Source: Candidatus Poribacteria bacterium
GTDB taxonomy: Bacteria > Poribacteria > WGA-4E > WGA-3G
DNA: 64,000 bases
Assembly: GCA_958295815.1 (NCBI GenBank)
Contig: OY282374.1
Location: 2,686,856-2,750,855, forward strand
Direction of reading: 5' to 3'
The stretch's first letter is position 1. Every line of letters begins with the position of its first letter. The notes under the pieces are model-generated. The model ran no database searches and was not told where the DNA came from. It saw nothing but the letters and a program-made list of their open reading frames with translations. Positions 16,660-25,567 of the stretch are shown here, one piece after another. Both the position numbers and the translations under genes were made by a program.

Positions 16660-17742
16660 TTACAAGATGTTTCTTAATGCAGTAACAAGCCTTTCATTTT
16701 CTTTTTGCGTGCCGATTGTTAGACGTATCGCATTAGGATAGCCGTAGTTCGCGATGGGTCGCACGATAATCCCTTGTTTCAGTAACGCGTCGGTGATGTT
16801 TTCACCTAACTGTTCGAGATGTAGCATGATGAAGTTGCCTTCGGTCTGGGTGTAACGAAGTCCCATATCGTCAAACGCTGCGTAGAGAAAGGCTTTTCCA
16901 TCTGTGTTGCTTGCTTGACTCTGTGCGACATGGGCAGTATCCTTGAGTGCTGCACGCGCCGCTACCTGACCCACCAAATTGCAATTGAAGGGTTGCCGAA
17001 CCCGATTCAGCGTTTCAATCAACGGAGGTGGAGCGATGCCATAGCCGATACGGAGTCCGGCGAGTCCGTAGATTTTGGAAAACGTCCGGGTAATGATAAA
17101 ATCCCGACCCTCTAAGACGTACCGGAGTGTATGCGGGTAGTCCGAACGCAGCACATATTCATAGTAAGCCTCATCAAAAACGACGAGTACATCGTCCGGC
17201 ACCAGTTCCATAAACGCTGCTGTCTCGTCTGCAGTGTTCATTGTCCCCGTCGGATTGTTCGGGTTCGCAATGAAGATAACCTTCGTCCTGTCGGTGATCG
17301 CCGCTGCCATCGCAGCGAGATCGTGTGTATCGTCCTGCATAGGCACGATCACAGCCGTCGCACTACATAACTTCGTTACGGTACTATAGACGACGAATGC
17401 ACCTGCTGCGTAGATAACCTCATCATCAGGAGCGATGTACGCCTCAGCAATGAGTTGTAGTACGTCGTTTGAACCGTTCCCTAAAATCAGTTGTTCTGTG
17501 GAGATACCCAGATGTTGTGCGAGATCGTTTTTGAGGTAATAGGCATTCCCATCGGGGTAGAGATGTACCTGCTGAGCACTCTCGGCAATCGCCTGCACCG
17601 CCAAGGGTGATGGACCCAGTGGGTTTTCGTTGGATGCAAGTTTGATAATATCGGTGATACCCAACTCGCGTTGGACCTCTTCAATCGGTTTGCCAGCCTG
17701 ATAGGGTTGAATTGTGTCGATACTGGGTTTCGGTTTGAGCAT
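16660..17742 (-). CDS. hisC: Histidinol-phosphate aminotransferase HisC
   Basis: HisC is a PLP enzyme that converts imidazole-acetol phosphate and glutamate to histidinol phosphate. The family signatures are present: K-L-A-S-N-E-N-P-L-G-P-S-P at the N-terminus, N-P-N-N-P-T-G-T near the middle, D-E-A-Y-Y-E-Y, and the PLP lysine in R-T-F-S-K-I-Y-G-L-A-G-L-R-I-G-Y. At 360 aa it is full length. No other his genes are nearby. It reads in the same direction as ispG, 113 nt upstream of it, with a palindromic repeat between. A related aromatic or phenylalanine aminotransferase cannot be fully excluded. Confidence 0.9.
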   Translation of the reverse strand: MLKPKPSIDTIQPYQAGKPIEEVQRELGITDIIKLASNENPLGPSPLAVQAIAESAQQVHLYPDGNAYYLKNDLAQHLGISTEQLILGNGSNDVLQLIAEAYIAPDDEVIYAAGAFVVYSTVTKLCSATAVIVPMQDDTHDLAAMAAAITDRTKVIFIANPNNPTGTMNTADETAAFMELVPDDVLVVFDEAYYEYVLRSDYPHTLRYVLEGRDFIITRTFSKIYGLAGLRIGYGIAPPPLIETLNRVRQPFNCNLVGQVAARAALKDTAHVAQSQASNTDGKAFLYAAFDDMGLRYTQTEGNFIMLHLEQLGENITDALLKQGIIVRPIANYGYPNAIRLTIGTQKENERLVTALRNIL

Positions 17743-17923
17743 AATGATTTGTTTGTATTTTCCTGTCGTGTGTTCTGCTGAAGGTGCCCAAATGTGAGTA
17801 TATTATAGCACACGATATGTTTTTTGGAAAGTTTTTTTCAGTCGGTAGGTGCGTCTATTAACACAATTGACTTTCCCCCTAAGATTTGATACTATGTTTG
17901 CACCCGAAACAATGGAGAAAGAT

Positions 17924-19543
17924 ATGAGACAATTTGAAACGCGAGGTCCCGTCAATTCTAAAGATAACTACGTCGTTGCGCGGCGTGATGAACTTGCCGA
18001 TTTCATCAACCGCATCAAACAGGGACGCTACATTGTCCTCTTTGCCCCAAGGCAGACAGGTAAAACCACGTTTTTCCAAGATGCCCTCAAGATACTGATG
18101 AACGAAGGGAAAGACTTTTTTCCGATACAACTCAATTTCGAGGAGTACGAATATACCACACCCGGCGACTTTTACCGCTCCCTCTGCAAAGAGATCTGTA
18201 AAGAAATTCAGAAAGTCTTTAGCGAACGCAGTGAACCGCTTTCTCAAGAACTTAGCGATTTTTTAGCGAATGCGCAAATTACTGACCACATTTCAATGCG
18301 CGAGTTTTTTGAACAATTCGCTATTTTAGAGGAAAACCAGCGAGTTGTTCTGATTGTTGACGAATTTGACGGTATTCCACGTTCTGCTCTCAATGGATTT
18401 CTCCGCTCGCTCCGCCGGATATATCTCACAGGACGCGAAGCCCGCTCTCCGTATAGTGTCGGTATCATCGGGGTTAAAAACATCACACAACTCAACTATG
18501 ACCGCTCCATCTCCCCATTCAACATACAGGACGAGTTCACGCTGCCTAACTTCAGCTTAGAACAGGCACGCGAACTCTTTGCACAGTATACCGACGAAGT
18601 TGGACAACAATTCGCACCAAAAGTCGTTGAGATGATTCATAAACAGACAGCAGGTCAACCCTTCCTTGTCAACAGATTCGGGCAGATTCTTACGGAGGAA
18701 CTGGGTATTCCCAAGACCGAGACGATCCAGATGTCCCATTTTTCACAAGCATACGACCAACTCTTGACGGAGCAAAACACCAATATCTCACACCTTATTA
18801 CAAACATCCGTAGAGATCCACGCTTTGAAAAGATGCTCATGCGCATCGCTTTTTATCAGGAAAGTAGACGCTTCAATCTTGACAATGAGATCATCAGTGA
18901 GTTGGCAACTTATGGTATAATTGGAACCGATGAAGATGGAATGTGTCATATCCTCAATCCCATCTATCTACATCGAGTTTTGCAGGCATTCCAACCCCTT
19001 ATAAACGGGCTTGAGGAGGAATACTTCTCTCAAGACGGTCCTGCTGACTTTTCAGAGTATATCACTCCCACTGGACAACTTCAGATGCTAACACTTATCG
19101 ACAATTTTAAGGATTTCATCGCACGCGCTGGTTACAGAATACTCCAAGTGCCAGATACACCAAAAGAATTCGTTGGGCAGTATCTGCTCTTCGCATATCT
19201 CGACGAGCTTGTGAAAATCGTCGGTGCAACCATGCACTTAGAAGTTCCAACCGGCAGAGGCAGAGCCGACCTCGTTATTTCACACAACGGACAGACATAT
19301 ATCATCGAAACCAAGGTCTGGCGTAGTGAACGCGGTTATCAAGCAGGCAAACGTCAACTCGCTACATACCTTAATCTGGAAAGAGCGACAGAAGGCTACT
19401 ATGTCGTGTTCGATTATCGTGATGACTCGGAGCAACGCATAGAAACGGACACAGTAGACGACTGTACGATTCGCAGTTACGTTATTCCTGTGCTTCAATC
19501 AGTGCCATCGCGAGTCCAGCAGGAAGCGGAAAATCATCCATAA
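17924..19543 (+). CDS. AAA-like ATPase with C-terminal PD-(D/E)xK nuclease-fold domain
   Basis: A P-loop (A-P-R-Q-T-G-K-T-T) is at about residues 40-49 and a Walker B-like V-L-I-V-D-E-F-D about a hundred residues later. The C-terminus carries R-G-R-A-D-L-V-I, then I-I-E-T-K-V-W, the D...E-x-K core of a PD-(D/E)xK fold, at about 447-463. This architecture (AAA-like ATPase plus DUF1703-type nuclease) occurs widely in multicopy families of unknown function, possibly linked to mobile elements. I start it at the ATG at 17924, which has GGAG six bases upstream; earlier in-frame starts lack one. It is transcribed alone, divergent from hisC. Confidence 0.82.
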   Translation: MRQFETRGPVNSKDNYVVARRDELADFINRIKQGRYIVLFAPRQTGKTTFFQDALKILMNEGKDFFPIQLNFEEYEYTTPGDFYRSLCKEICKEIQKVFSERSEPLSQELSDFLANAQITDHISMREFFEQFAILEENQRVVLIVDEFDGIPRSALNGFLRSLRRIYLTGREARSPYSVGIIGVKNITQLNYDRSISPFNIQDEFTLPNFSLEQARELFAQYTDEVGQQFAPKVVEMIHKQTAGQPFLVNRFGQILTEELGIPKTETIQMSHFSQAYDQLLTEQNTNISHLITNIRRDPRFEKMLMRIAFYQESRRFNLDNEIISELATYGIIGTDEDGMCHILNPIYLHRVLQAFQPLINGLEEEYFSQDGPADFSEYITPTGQLQMLTLIDNFKDFIARAGYRILQVPDTPKEFVGQYLLFAYLDELVKIVGATMHLEVPTGRGRADLVISHNGQTYIIETKVWRSERGYQAGKRQLATYLNLERATEGYYVVFDYRDDSEQRIETDTVDDCTIRSYVIPVLQSVPSRVQQEAENHP

Positions 19544-19606
19544 TCCTTCCTCTCTGACAACCCACAACCCATAACCCACAACTCACAACCCATAACCAAT
19601 ATCCCC

Positions 19607-19634
19607 TTGACAAAAAAGCGATTTTCGTTAAAAT
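19607..19634 (+). promoter_or_regulatory. Sigma70 promoter ahead of the DUF1080 gene
   Basis: TTGACA (19607-19612) and TAAAAT (19629-19634) are 16 bp apart, about 60 nt before the gene. Just upstream lies a run of imperfect AACCCATAACCCAC-type repeats. Confidence 0.6.
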
Positions 19635-19695
19635 GATGGAAAATCACTTTTACTCCATTTGATTTACGCATGCACAGCACGCGAAAGGAAAACTC

Positions 19696-20322
19696 ATGAC
19701 ACAAACACCTCCAGAATCGGCAGTCATTCTTTTTGATGGCACAGACCTTAGCAACTGGACAAGCTTAGATGGTAGTGCGCCGAGTTGGAAAGTCGAAGGC
19801 GGCGAAATGCTTGTTGTCCCTCGCGCCGGCGATGTAATCAGCAAGGAAACTTTCACGGATCATTTCCTCCATATCGAATTCAGATGCCCCGACATGCCCG
19901 AAGCAACCGGACAGGCGAAAGGCAATAGCGGCGTATTCCTCCAAGGTCGGTATGAAGTTCAGGTTCTGGACTCTTACGGTATCGAAGTCCCTGGGATGGG
20001 CGATTGCGGTGCAATTTACAACCAGTTCGCACCCCTCGTCAACGCCTGTAAACCTCCCCTTGAATGGCAATCTTATGATGTCGCCTTCCGGGCACCCCGC
20101 TTCAACGACGCAGGCGAGATGACTGAAGGTCCACGTATAACCGTTATCCAGAACAGCTTGGTCATCATCAATAATGCGCAACTGGCAGGTTCAACAGGTG
20201 GAAGCATCGATTCAGAACTTGCGCAACCCGGACCACTCCGCCTGCAGGATCACGGCAACGACGTGAGGTATCGGAATGCTTGGGTCGTCCCACTTCCGCT
20301 CGAAGGCTCGGATAAGTATTAG
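19696..20322 (+). CDS. DUF1080 (3-keto-disaccharide hydrolase) domain protein
   Basis: The whole 208-aa protein is one DUF1080 jelly-roll domain: L-F-D-G-T-D-L-S-N-W near the N-terminus, then W-K-V-E-G-G-E-M, F-L-H-I-E-F-R-C-P, G-N-S-G-V-F-L-Q-G-R-Y-E-V-Q-V-L-D-S, and W-Q-S-Y-D-V. The domain has been linked to 3-keto-glycoside hydrolysis and carbohydrate binding. Unlike most members it has no signal peptide, so it should act in the cytoplasm. AGGAAA precedes the ATG. An aldo/keto reductase-family gene follows 80 nt downstream on the same strand, which suggests a shared sugar-oxidation role. Confidence 0.85.
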   Translation: MTQTPPESAVILFDGTDLSNWTSLDGSAPSWKVEGGEMLVVPRAGDVISKETFTDHFLHIEFRCPDMPEATGQAKGNSGVFLQGRYEVQVLDSYGIEVPGMGDCGAIYNQFAPLVNACKPPLEWQSYDVAFRAPRFNDAGEMTEGPRITVIQNSLVIINNAQLAGSTGGSIDSELAQPGPLRLQDHGNDVRYRNAWVVPLPLEGSDKY

Positions 20323-20402
20323 ATCGCATTGGAATTTCACCGACACTTAGAGGCTTCGTGTTTACGGCACGGAGCCTTCACCACAGCAGAAAGAGGAATT
20401 TT

Positions 20403-21353
20403 ATGGCAAATCAAGCACTACCTACTATCCCGAGGCGGCGATTGGGACGCACGGAATTGAGTATTCCGGTCATCCCGTTCGGTACGCAGGGGTTCGGAAA
20501 CAACTTCGGCTTCGTTTCAGATGAAGACGCTGTGGCACTCGTTAAACACTCAGTTTCCATCGGGGTTAACCATTTCGATTGCGCACGCTGTTATGGGGAC
20601 TCAATGCGGAAACTCGGATTGGCACTCAAGGAGATCCCGCGTGAGGATGTAATCATTACCGCCAGACTCTGTTGCCACTCCTCCGCAGACTGGGGTGGCT
20701 ATGGCGATGGCAGACCCGACTATTCCGCTGAACGCGCCATTGCCGACCTCGAAAGCCAACTGGAACTGCTCGGTACAGACTACCTCGACGGTATGCTCAT
20801 CCACGATCCCGGTGAGATCGATCCGACCCTCGAAAAGGGTGGAACGCTCGACGGTTTACTCCAGTGCAAAGCGCGCGGGCTTGTGCGGTTCCTCGGTTAC
20901 GGTATGCGACCTCACGATTTCCACCTCAAAGCGATGGCGACTGGCGATGTTGACCTCATCCTGTGTTTCAACGATTACAACCTCGTCCGTCAGACCGCTA
21001 CTGACGATATTCTGCCTGCCGCCGCTGAAGCCGATATTGGTGTCATGAACGGCTGGTCTATCCTACGGGGTATCCTCACAGGCGTTGATATTGATGCTGA
21101 GATCGAAAGGGGACGTTGGCGTAACGATGGTGATGTCCCACGTGCCAGAGAGATTTGGAAATGGTGTCTCGAAGAAGACGTTAATTTGCTGCAACTCGCC
21201 CTTCAGTTCTGTCTCCGAGAAGCCCGGATTCACGGTAATAACATCGGGAACCTGAACGTCGAACAACTTGAGGCGAATCTCCGTGCCGCCAGTACACCGC
21301 TACCCGACGAGGTATGGGAGAAATACGAGGCTCGGTTCGGTTCGGATAATTAG
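20403..21353 (+). CDS. Aldo/keto reductase family protein
   Basis: The 316-aa protein has the AKR barrel signatures: R-R-L-G-R-T-E-L-S-I-P-V-I-P-F-G-T, D59 and Y64 in F-D-C-A-R-C-Y-G-D-S, and L-I-H-D-P-G for the catalytic His. The usual catalytic Lys after the third strand (T-K) is replaced by Arg: V-I-I-T-A-R88-L. This could weaken or change the reductase chemistry. I start it at 20403, where GAGGAA lies at proper distance; a longer frame adds 15 non-conserved residues. It is probably co-transcribed with the DUF1080 gene and is followed by a strong terminator. Confidence 0.83.
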   Translation: MANQALPTIPRRRLGRTELSIPVIPFGTQGFGNNFGFVSDEDAVALVKHSVSIGVNHFDCARCYGDSMRKLGLALKEIPREDVIITARLCCHSSADWGGYGDGRPDYSAERAIADLESQLELLGTDYLDGMLIHDPGEIDPTLEKGGTLDGLLQCKARGLVRFLGYGMRPHDFHLKAMATGDVDLILCFNDYNLVRQTATDDILPAAAEADIGVMNGWSILRGILTGVDIDAEIERGRWRNDGDVPRAREIWKWCLEEDVNLLQLALQFCLREARIHGNNIGNLNVEQLEANLRAASTPLPDEVWEKYEARFGSDN

Positions 21354-21435
21354 CGATTAGCCATCAGCTGTCAGCCATCGGTAAGACCCTCCTGAGCAAA
21401 CAACCTCCATTCTGAAAAGCAATAACCACATAGAG

Positions 21436-21466
21436 TAGGTGCGGTCTACAAACCGCACCTATTTTT
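21436..21466 (+). terminator. Rho-independent terminator after the aldo/keto reductase gene
   Basis: TAGGTGCGGT (21436-21445) and ACCGCACCTA (21452-21461) make a perfect 10-bp stem with a six-base loop, followed directly by TTTTT (21462-21466). Confidence 0.88.
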
Positions 21467-21483
21467 ACATAAACCCATAATTT

Positions 21484-21617
21484 CTGCTGGCGAGGTTTCT
21501 AATCTCACCCTATCGGAGCACAGCCACCATGAAAAAGAACCCACCCCGCTGCTGACGAGGTTTCTAACCTCGCCCTCTGTTGGAGCACAGTGATTATGAA
21601 ACAGAACCGCTTATTAT
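21484..21617 (+). repeat. Tandem duplication containing a copied translation-initiation region
   Basis: Two units lie in tandem. Each has GCTG(G/A)CGAGGTTTCTAA, a stretch with CTCxCCCT, GGAGCACAG and an ATG followed by AAA-(A/C)AG-AAC-C. The offset is 65 bp at the left end and 67 bp from GGAGCACAG onward. The second ATG (21596) is the start of the ABC exporter; the first (21529) opens an eight-codon reading frame (M-K-K-N-P-P-R-C) that then stops. Confidence 0.75.
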
Positions 21618-23323
21618 GGGCTTTTAAATTCCTTCTGCCCCACAAATACCTCTATATCGCTGGGGTACTCTGTAGCGTTAGTGCAGGCGCAACGCAGCTT
21701 ATCCTACCTTGGATCCGCAAACTCATCATCGACGATGGGCTTATTCAGGAGAACAGCGAGGCTCTTATCACTGCCATCTTGATTTTTTGCGGCGTATTGG
21801 TGTCGAGTAGCGCATTGACTTGGGGGCAAAACTTAGCCTTCGCTACCGTATCAGGTCGATGTGCTGCCGATATACGCACAACAATCTTTCAACACCTGCG
21901 CCGTCTTTCTATATCTTACTTCCAGGGCGAACAGACCGGACAAACTACATCAAGGTTAACCGCCGATGTTGAGGTCGTTACAAATGATGTCACTTCTACG
22001 CTCACACAGATTGCAACCTACGCACTCCAGTTGATTTTGGCATTTATTATTGCCCTAAGGATTGAACCGCGACTAACGCTTATCATATTGCCAGTTGCTT
22101 GTCTGGCAGGTTTGCAGTCGATGATTTTCGCACCATTTAACCGGCGTGTGGGTCGCGCCACGCAAGACTACAATGCTGACCTTTTGTCAGAGGTACATGA
22201 AGGTATCTCAGGTTCAAGGGAAGTCATGGCGTTTGGTCGTTCAAATTGGCAGATTGCTCACTTTCGAGACCTTTTTCTGCGTTTGGTCGGTATCAGACGA
22301 AGGGCAGCTGTTGTAGAATCTTCTGCCTTCACAGCAATGTATATCCTCACTTGGACCCCGACGCTACTGCTTTTTTGGCTCGGTGGTCGGCTTGTAGTGC
22401 AAGGCGAAATGAGCATCGGGACACTCTTTGCGTTTATAGGTTACGTCGAAAATATAGTGTATCCTATTCGGTCCCTTCAAATGACCATCAGCGGTCTGCA
22501 AGTAGGAATGGGCGCTATAGATCGGATTACCGAGTTCATGAACGTTCAACCGCAAGTATCGGAGTCAGCGACGGCAAAACCACTACAGCGTGTGGAAGGA
22601 ACGCTCACGATGGAAAACGTCTCGTTCGCATACCAACCCGAAACACCAGTGATTCAAGATGTTACTTTTACAATTCCTGCGCGTCAGAAAGTGGCGATCG
22701 TTGGCGCAAGCGGTGCTGGTAAAAGTACACTTGTTGACCTTCTGCTACGCTTTTACGATCCGCAAGCGGGGAAAATTAGCATTGATGGACTCGACATTTG
22801 CGAAGCGACACTCGATTCACTACGTTCCCAGATAGGCGTGGTCTTCCAAGAGCCGTTCTTATTCCGTGGGACAGTCGCCGACAACATTCGATTTGGACAG
22901 CTTGATGCAAGTGATGAAGAAGTTATCGCGGCAGCAGAAGCCGCTAACGCGCATCAATTTATCTCACAACTCCCTAATAATTACGACACGCTGATTGGTG
23001 AACGCGGTGTTACACTATCGGGCGGAGAAAGACAACGGATCGCTATTGCCCGCGCACTCCTGAAAAACCCAAAGATTCTCTTGTTGGACGAAGCGACTTC
23101 TGCACTCGACAGCCGTACAGAACAAGAAATATGGGAAACATTCGAGCATTTAATGGAAGGTAGAACCGTCTTGATTATCGCACACAGGCTCTCAACGGTC
23201 ACGCATGCTGACCAGATTATTGTTCTCGTGGACGGAAAAATCGCGCAAACTGGGAGTCATGAAGAATTGCTCCGCTCAGGCGGCCCCTATACAGACATTT
23301 TCGCGATGCAAGACGCGAGTTAG
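21596..23323 (+). CDS. ABC exporter, fused membrane and ATPase domains (MsbA/ABCB type)
   Basis: Residues about 1-310 hold six membrane helices of a type I exporter. The ATPase half has all motifs: Walker A (G-A-S-G-A-G-K-S-T), Q-loop (V-F-Q-E-P-F-L-F), signature (L-S-G-G-E-R-Q-R), Walker B (I-L-L-L-D-E-A-T-S-A-L-D) and H-loop (I-I-A-H-R-L-S-T). It should work as a homodimer exporting a lipid, peptide or drug. I prefer the ATG at 21596 over a GTG two codons earlier, because the upstream duplicated copy preserves this ATG and its following codons. It stands alone after a terminator. Confidence 0.9.
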   Translation: MKQNRLLWAFKFLLPHKYLYIAGVLCSVSAGATQLILPWIRKLIIDDGLIQENSEALITAILIFCGVLVSSSALTWGQNLAFATVSGRCAADIRTTIFQHLRRLSISYFQGEQTGQTTSRLTADVEVVTNDVTSTLTQIATYALQLILAFIIALRIEPRLTLIILPVACLAGLQSMIFAPFNRRVGRATQDYNADLLSEVHEGISGSREVMAFGRSNWQIAHFRDLFLRLVGIRRRAAVVESSAFTAMYILTWTPTLLLFWLGGRLVVQGEMSIGTLFAFIGYVENIVYPIRSLQMTISGLQVGMGAIDRITEFMNVQPQVSESATAKPLQRVEGTLTMENVSFAYQPETPVIQDVTFTIPARQKVAIVGASGAGKSTLVDLLLRFYDPQAGKISIDGLDICEATLDSLRSQIGVVFQEPFLFRGTVADNIRFGQLDASDEEVIAAAEAANAHQFISQLPNNYDTLIGERGVTLSGGERQRIAIARALLKNPKILLLDEATSALDSRTEQEIWETFEHLMEGRTVLIIAHRLSTVTHADQIIVLVDGKIAQTGSHEELLRSGGPYTDIFAMQDAS

Positions 23324-23421
23324 AGGGTTATCGGTTGCGAGTGGTGGGTTGTGAGTGGTGGGTTAAGAGATGTCTACCTACACTGGCGATGTTTTATGTA
23401 GATTAAAAATTTATCTGAAAT

Positions 23422-24501
23422 CTACCGCAACTTATCCAAAAACTTATGCGTCGCACGCGGGAGCGGATAATCCCCTAACGACTCCACCGTAATCCACTTC
23501 GCATCCCGCGGTCCATTCAGAACTACCTCACCCGATACATAATCGCACGTAAAGACATCCACGACTATCTTGAAATGGGTGAAGGCGTGTCTGACACGGG
23601 CAAGATATTTTATATTCCCGACAGAAACATTGACTACCTCAGCGATCTGTCGAACACAAGCATCCTCGGCGGTTTCACCATCAGCAATCTGTCCACCTGG
23701 GAACTCCCAAAGCCCACCGAGTAGACCGTCAAACTGACGTTGCGTGATGAGAACCTCGTCTCCCCTGTAGATCACTCCCACAGCGATGTGATGTTCCGGT
23801 ACGGGTTTCCTCTCGCGTCGCTTCGGGAATTCATCTTGACGTGCTGTCCCAAACGCCTCACAAAACGCGTTCACAGGGCAGATAAGACAGGTCGGAGATT
23901 TCGGACGACAGACGGTTGCTCCCAATTCCATCATCGCCTGATTGAACAGTCCGGGAACTGTCGGATCCAAAAGTTCATCGGCGCGTCCCTGAAACAGTTT
24001 CGCTGACTTAGCATCGTTAATCGGTGCGTCCATCAGGAACAGACGCGAGACTACCCGCTTAATATTCCCGTCTACCGCGGCGTAGGGTGCATTGAAAGCA
24101 ATGCTTTGCACTGCCGCCGCACTATAGTCCCCGACCCCCGGCAGCTTCCGAAAGGTCGCATAGTCGAGTGGAATTTCTCCATCCAACTCGTTCACAATGA
24201 CCTGTGCGGCTTTGTGGAGGTTCCGTGCCCTGGCGTAATACCCCAAGCCTTCCCAAACCTTTAGGACATCTTGTAGCGGAGCAGCTGCCAAGTGCTGGAC
24301 ATCTGGAAACTTTGCGATGAATCTCTCATAGTAATCGACGACCTTTTTGACCTGCGTCTGTTGGAGCATGACCTCAGAGACCCAGATGTAGTAAGGATCA
24401 TCTGTGTTACGCCACGGCATCTCGCGCTGGTAGTCTCTGAACCAGTTTAGCAATGCGTTTCGGAAGTCTTGGCGATGTTCGGTTAAGGATTTTATGTGCA
24501 T
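23422..24501 (-). CDS. mutY: A/G-specific adenine DNA glycosylase MutY
   Basis: MutY removes adenine mispaired with 8-oxoguanine. The helix-hairpin-helix glycosylase domain is present: W-V-S-E-V-M-L-Q-Q-T-Q-V with the catalytic Glu, L-P-G-V-G-D-Y-S-A-A-A-V, and the catalytic Asp in A-V-D-G-N-I-K-R-V. A [4Fe-4S] motif C-x6-C-x2-C-x5-C is near residues 197-213. The C-terminal NUDIX-like domain (W-E-F-P-G-G-Q) recognises 8-oxoG and has a degenerate catalytic box, as usual in MutY. At 359 aa it is full length. It lies 21 nt after the SUMF1-like gene and probably shares its transcript. Confidence 0.93.
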   Translation of the reverse strand: MHIKSLTEHRQDFRNALLNWFRDYQREMPWRNTDDPYYIWVSEVMLQQTQVKKVVDYYERFIAKFPDVQHLAAAPLQDVLKVWEGLGYYARARNLHKAAQVIVNELDGEIPLDYATFRKLPGVGDYSAAAVQSIAFNAPYAAVDGNIKRVVSRLFLMDAPINDAKSAKLFQGRADELLDPTVPGLFNQAMMELGATVCRPKSPTCLICPVNAFCEAFGTARQDEFPKRRERKPVPEHHIAVGVIYRGDEVLITQRQFDGLLGGLWEFPGGQIADGETAEDACVRQIAEVVNVSVGNIKYLARVRHAFTHFKIVVDVFTCDYVSGEVVLNGPRDAKWITVESLGDYPLPRATHKFLDKLR

Positions 24502-24522
24502 GTTATCTGACTACCGCCCACC

Positions 24523-25242
24523 TCATAAATCCACGGCAATTCGGAAACTGACACTATGAACGGCTTGGATCGGTTCGTAGGCGGCGCGGTTAGCACAACG
24601 AGCGGCGAACTCGCCTCGTGCTATCCATGAACCACCGCGAATTACCTTTCGACGACCTTCTTCGGGTCCGAGTGGATTCTCCGCCGGTGAGTATTTATAG
24701 GTCTCCATGTGGAACCAGTCGCTACACCAATCGTAGGCGTTGCCCGCCACATCGTAGCATCCGTACGGACTGATCCCAGACGGATAACTGCCAACAGGCA
24801 TTAGACATTTGTTTTGTGATTCCGATGTGTTTGCCCGACTCGCATCCCAAGTATCACCCCACGGGTATTCCCGACCATCTGTGCCACGAGCGGCTTTCTC
24901 CCATTCCGCCTCTGTCGGCAGTCGGTATTCTCCGTTTTCAAGGGTATTGAGCCAATCCAAGAACTTCGTCGCATCGAACCAACTCACCCCAACGACTGGA
25001 ACATCCAGTGCGTTGAAACGTTCATCACTCCAGAACGGAGGATGCAGGTGTCCTGTTGCCTCTACGAACTGTGCGTATTGCGTATTCGTGATGTGATATG
25101 TGCCGATGGCGTAAGCGTCGAGTAGGACGCTCCGTTGCGGCTCCTCTGGATCGGTTTTTCGGAGTCCGGTGGGGATCGTTCCCATCGTGAATTCACCGGC
25201 TGGGATATGGATTAGCGGGTAATTGAGTGTTTCGATGTGCAT
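24523..25242 (-). CDS. SUMF1/formylglycine-generating-enzyme-like domain protein
   Basis: The 239-aa protein is a single FGE-sulfatase fold: I-P-A-G-E-F-T-M-G, W-F-D-A-T-K-F-L-D-W-L, R-L-P-T-E-A-E-W-E-K-A-A-R-G, Y-P-W-G, N-A-Y-D-W-C-S-D-W, and V-I-R-G-G-S-W. True formylglycine-generating enzymes have a copper-binding cysteine pair soon after G-G-S-[YW]. Here those positions read I-A-R-G-E-F-A-A-R, with no cysteine at the first site. It is therefore unlikely to activate sulfatases. Other members of the fold bind ligands or serve in different oxidations. No signal peptide. It precedes mutY. Confidence 0.85.
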   Translation of the reverse strand: MHIETLNYPLIHIPAGEFTMGTIPTGLRKTDPEEPQRSVLLDAYAIGTYHITNTQYAQFVEATGHLHPPFWSDERFNALDVPVVGVSWFDATKFLDWLNTLENGEYRLPTEAEWEKAARGTDGREYPWGDTWDASRANTSESQNKCLMPVGSYPSGISPYGCYDVAGNAYDWCSDWFHMETYKYSPAENPLGPEEGRRKVIRGGSWIARGEFAARCANRAAYEPIQAVHSVSFRIAVDL

Positions 25243-25350
25243 GTCGGATGCGTGCGCTTTCTGATGGAAAAAATGGTGTGGAACTTTTCCGTTAGTATAG
25301 CACGTTTCAATCTCTATTTCAATCTTTGGGTAAGGTATTTTGTGATTAGT

Positions 25351-25460
25351 TTTCAGCGCGATTCACGAAAGTTTCACGGAGCGGTTTTTCGTCATTGGCG
25401 TCCCGCGGGTTCATGGCATTGAATAAACGTATTCTCCGTTAAATAACAAATGTGAATTAT
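25351..25460. repeat. Left copy of a ~110-bp direct repeat flanking the antitoxin gene
   Basis: It begins TTTCAGCGCGATTCACG and ends near AAATAACAAATGTGAAT. The right copy at 26024-26133 keeps the same order of blocks: TTTCAGC.CGATTCACG, TTCACG, CGCGGGTTC.TGGC, TTCTCCGT.AAATAACA.ATGTGAAT. The two copies are diverged but collinear. Otherwise the 325-nt gap between the SUMF1-like and antitoxin genes shows nothing else. Confidence 0.7.
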
Positions 25461-25567
25461 TTTTCACTTATCTTTCTGCTGTAAGTTTCTGTTGCATTTT
25501 GACGGTGAAGGAGATATAATAGGTAATCAATGGATTTGTTTATTTGTAGAGTGATTGGGAGGCTATA

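Noticed and set aside
24523..25242. True formylglycine-generating enzyme
   Set aside because: The active-site cysteine position after G-G-S-W is Ala, and no sulfatase gene is nearby.
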